This document shows positions 5,084 to 7,127 of a stretch of DNA of 7,127 nt, one piece after another. Both the position numbers and the translations under genes were made by a program. Source of the stretch: Desulfobacteraceae bacterium (GTDB lineage: Bacteria; Desulfobacterota; DSM-4660; Desulfatiglandales; Desulfatiglandaceae); NCBI GenBank assembly GCA_030642205.1, contig DAOWOF010000120.1, positions 1-7,127 on the forward strand, written 5' to 3'. A model generated the notes under the pieces. It searched no databases and was not told where the DNA came from. It saw nothing but the letters and a program-made list of their open reading frames with translations. The stretch's first letter is position 1, and every line of letters starts with the position of its first letter.

Positions 5084-6486
5084 ATATTTACGAGTGATTT
5101 GGAAATAATAATTTCATCTTTAATCATTTTCAGCTTTCCCAGCTTGATAATCGAACTGACTGAAGATTCTTTTATCACTGTGCCTTTTATCAGTAAAATT
5201 CGCCCGCCTTCTATACAAAGATCCCTGGCCAATACCATTCCAGCTTTAATCTCCTCAATTTTTATTGATATCGTTGTTTGTTCTTCCTCTTGAGTTCCCT
5301 TTTTCTTCGCATCGGGGTTATTTAAAACCCAGATCAGTTTCTCTATAACATGAGGGTCATAATATTTATTGGCCCCAACCTGCAAAATATTCTGAGCTAC
5401 TTGATCCAGCAATTTCTCCGGTTCTTTTATTGTAAATTCTTTAACCTTGGGACCTAAATATTTACGGGCCTTTTTGAGGATTTTTTTTGTATCTTTTGGC
5501 CAGTTATCCACTAAATGACAGTAATCTGACACTGCCCTGATTATCTTTGCCCCAAAAGGAATGCGATCTCCTTTTTTCCCGTCCGGGAAACCATTACCAT
5601 TGAAGGATTCATGATGGTACATGATTATTTCGCTTGCATTCTGTAAGTTCTCCACAGATTCAAGACTGGAGGCCGCAATGAATGGGTGTTGTTTAAATAT
5701 CTCCCAAGATGCGTTATCCAGCTCATCCTCATCTTTTTCAAGGACCTCATGGGACAAGCCTAGTAAACCAATATCATGGAGCAGGCCCGCAATCTCTATT
5801 TGATTTATCTTTTCCCTGGAAAGTTCAAACTCTGCTGCAAGACACTTGGATAATTCCGCCACATGGCTCATATGTTTACTCAAGACAGGATTGATGGAAG
5901 AAACCAGGGATGACAAGAGCCAGATTGTATCAAAAAGACTCTTGTCGAGCTTCCGGTTTATCGCTTCAAGTTCTTCATTTTTCCGGCTTATAGCCTCTGT
6001 CCTTTGTTGAACCTTGACCTCCAGATTATTATTTAATTCAAAAAGATCTTTATTTTGTTTCTCTGTTAGTTCCAGGAGCCGACGATTTTCATGCAACATC
6101 TCATACTGTTCCAGGGAATGATACACCAATAAACGCAGATCATTATCATCCCAGGGTTTGCTTATATAGCGATGTATTTCACCATTATTGATCGCATCAA
6201 TAATGGCGTCCATATCGGAATAACCGGTTAACAATAGCCTGATCGCATCAGGGAAGATCGCCTTGGCCTGTTCCAGAAATTGAGCTCCCGTCATTCCCGG
6301 CATGCGTTGATCAGAGATAATAAGGGAAACAGGACGTTTGGCTCCTTTCAAAACATCCAGCCCCTCCTGGCCGCTGGAGGCCTTCAAGAGGATATAGCCA
6401 TCTTTACGAAAAAGACGAGCCAATGATTTTGTAATAGCAACCTCATCATCTACAAACAGAATGGAATGCTTCTGCTTCAAGGCCAT
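5080..6486 (-). CDS. Response regulator: REC-HD-GYP (divergent GFP motif)
   Basis: This 468-residue RpfG-type regulator has a receiver at 1-125 (D13/D14, phospho-acceptor D59 in SDQRMPGM, T87, K110 in SKPW) and a coiled coil at about 125-185 with VQQRT. An HD-GYP-like domain spans about 185-390, and a small C-terminal domain (about 405-465, IEEIKAGMVLARDL) is of the kind found beside some HD-GYP domains. Family members hydrolyse cyclic di-GMP. Likely metal ligands are present: H205, H237-D238, H267, H291, H292 and D321. Departures are clear: HDIGLL replaces HDIGKI, NGNGFPDG (296-303) replaces DGxGYPxG, and the expected DALTSDRPYR stretch after D321 is absent, replaced by a Lys-rich segment (331-350). 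Cyclic di-GMP hydrolysis is therefore plausible but unproven. AAGGA (6498-6494) stands 7 bases before the ATG and overlaps the stop of the upstream kinase gene. Its own stop overlaps the HDOD start. Confidence 0.92.
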   Translation of the reverse strand: MALKQKHSILFVDDEVAITKSLARLFRKDGYILLKASSGQEGLDVLKGAKRPVSLIISDQRMPGMTGAQFLEQAKAIFPDAIRLLLTGYSDMDAIIDAINNGEIHRYISKPWDDNDLRLLVYHSLEQYEMLHENRRLLELTEKQNKDLFELNNNLEVKVQQRTEAISRKNEELEAINRKLDKSLFDTIWLLSSLVSSINPVLSKHMSHVAELSKCLAAEFELSREKINQIEIAGLLHDIGLLGLSHEVLEKDEDELDNASWEIFKQHPFIAASSLESVENLQNASEIIMYHHESFNGNGFPDGKKGDRIPFGAKIIRAVSDYCHLVDNWPKDTKKILKKARKYLGPKVKEFTIKEPEKLLDQVAQNILQVGANKYYDPHVIEKLIWVLNNPDAKKKGTQEEEQTTISIKIEEIKAGMVLARDLCIEGGRILLIKGTVIKESSVSSIIKLGKLKMIKDEIIISKSLVNI

Positions 6487-6496
6487 TGGGTATTCC

Positions 6497-7127
6497 TTAT
6501 TTGACAGGCAGATTAATTATAAAGGTTGTTCCCTTCCCTACCTCACTTTCCACATTAATCGTTCCATCATGTTGACTTATTATGTTAAACGCAATATTTA
6601 GTCCTAAACCAGTGCCTTTCCCTACTTCTTTGGTTGTAAAAAACGGATCAAAGATCCTTGATATTACATCCTGGGGAATCCCACACCCTGTATCACTAAT
6701 TATTATTTTTGCGAAGTCATGATCAGCTTGAGTAATAATTGAAAGTTCTCCATGGTCATCGATGGCATGGGAGGCATTAATGAAAAGATTCATGAAAACC
6801 TGATTTAATTGCTGTGGGTAACACATAACCAGAGGAAGTTCCCCATATTCCTTTTTAACTGTTGTATTGTATTTCAGTTCATTATTAATTACATTCAAGG
6901 TAGATTCAATCCCTTCATTGATATTTGCGAGTTGTTTTTTTTCTTCTCCAGGATGAGCAAAATCCTTTAAATCAATAACGATTTTTTTTATTCGATCCGA
7001 ACCTTCCTTACAATCACCAATCAGCTCCATTATATCATCAAGGATAAAATCTATATCCGCATTTTCTTCCAGATCTCTTATCTGCACAAGTCGACTTGCG
7101 ATGGAAGATGGCAGTTTATTATTTGCA
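6497..7127 (-). CDS. Sensor histidine kinase, C-terminal part (cut by window edge)
   Basis: The reading frame is open to the right edge, so 209 C-terminal residues are visible and the true start lies beyond the window; a GTG at 7087 is internal to the open frame and not a credible start. The visible part begins late in the DHp region (DIDFILDDIMELIGDCKEGS and RIKKIVIDLKDFAHPG), as in NtrB-like soluble kinases of Deltaproteobacteria. It continues into a complete HATPase_c domain: N-box with NLFINASHAI, G1 SDTGCGIP, F-box IFDPFFTTK and G2 GKGTGLGL. The catalytic His should lie just upstream and cannot be seen. It is the first visible gene of the - strand cluster and ends 10 bases before the REC-HD-GYP start. 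It is therefore the natural phosphodonor candidate for the receivers downstream. What it senses is unknown. Confidence 0.9.
   Translation of the reverse strand, partial: ANNKLPSSIASRLVQIRDLEENADIDFILDDIMELIGDCKEGSDRIKKIVIDLKDFAHPGEEKKQLANINEGIESTLNVINNELKYNTTVKKEYGELPLVMCYPQQLNQVFMNLFINASHAIDDHGELSIITQADHDFAKIIISDTGCGIPQDVISRIFDPFFTTKEVGKGTGLGLNIAFNIISQHDGTINVESEVGKGTTFIINLPVK

Noticed and set aside
4698..5108. 136-codon open frame on the + strand opposite the HDOD gene
   Set aside because: It is the antisense shadow of a clear HDOD coding region, with low-complexity hydrophobic translation and no supporting ribosome-binding site.
6497..7087. A complete 196-residue HATPase-only protein starting at the GTG at 7087
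   Set aside because: The frame stays open to the window edge and the sequence begins inside the DHp region, so it is the tail of a longer kinase.

Overview
The window holds two gene groups that converge on a short intergenic region. It is AT-rich with moderate codon bias. The signalling proteins have the style of Desulfobacterota (Deltaproteobacteria): RpfG-like receivers with SDQRM, TGY and KPW signatures, a long receiver-to-output coiled coil, HDOD proteins and soluble NtrB-type kinases. That assignment is an inference from protein style. No rRNA, tRNA, CRISPR array, transposase or phage gene is visible.

Left part, + strand, 1-1902. A 167-base leader with a possible -10 box and a foldable inverted repeat precedes a PLP-dependent cysteine desulfurase whose active-site loop looks more like selenocysteine lyase (SCLY) than IscS or NifS. 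Overlapping it by 8 bases, with a perfect Shine-Dalgarno, is an isochorismatase/nicotinamidase-superfamily hydrolase with its Asp-Lys-Cys triad. The two are almost certainly one operon.

Middle, 1903-2042. The convergent gap carries an imperfect nested palindrome (about 1908-1972), perhaps a copy of a dispersed repeat. A second hairpin (2023-2054) overlaps the stop codon of the opposing gene.

Right part, - strand, 2043-7127, read right to left. A histidine kinase cut off by the window edge comes first. It is followed by a REC-HD-GYP protein, an HDOD protein coupled to it by an ATGA overlap, a REC-PAS protein with no recognised output domain, and a REC-DHp-HATPase protein. In the last, the H-box phospho-acceptor His is replaced by Asn while the ATP-binding boxes are intact. 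Three paralogous receivers are thus joined through the same type of coiled-coil linker to three different modules. A simple reading is a soluble multi-branch phosphorelay: the first kinase could phosphorylate several receivers, with a divergent HD-GYP (GFP instead of GYP) and an HDOD protein as outputs. The input signal is not visible.
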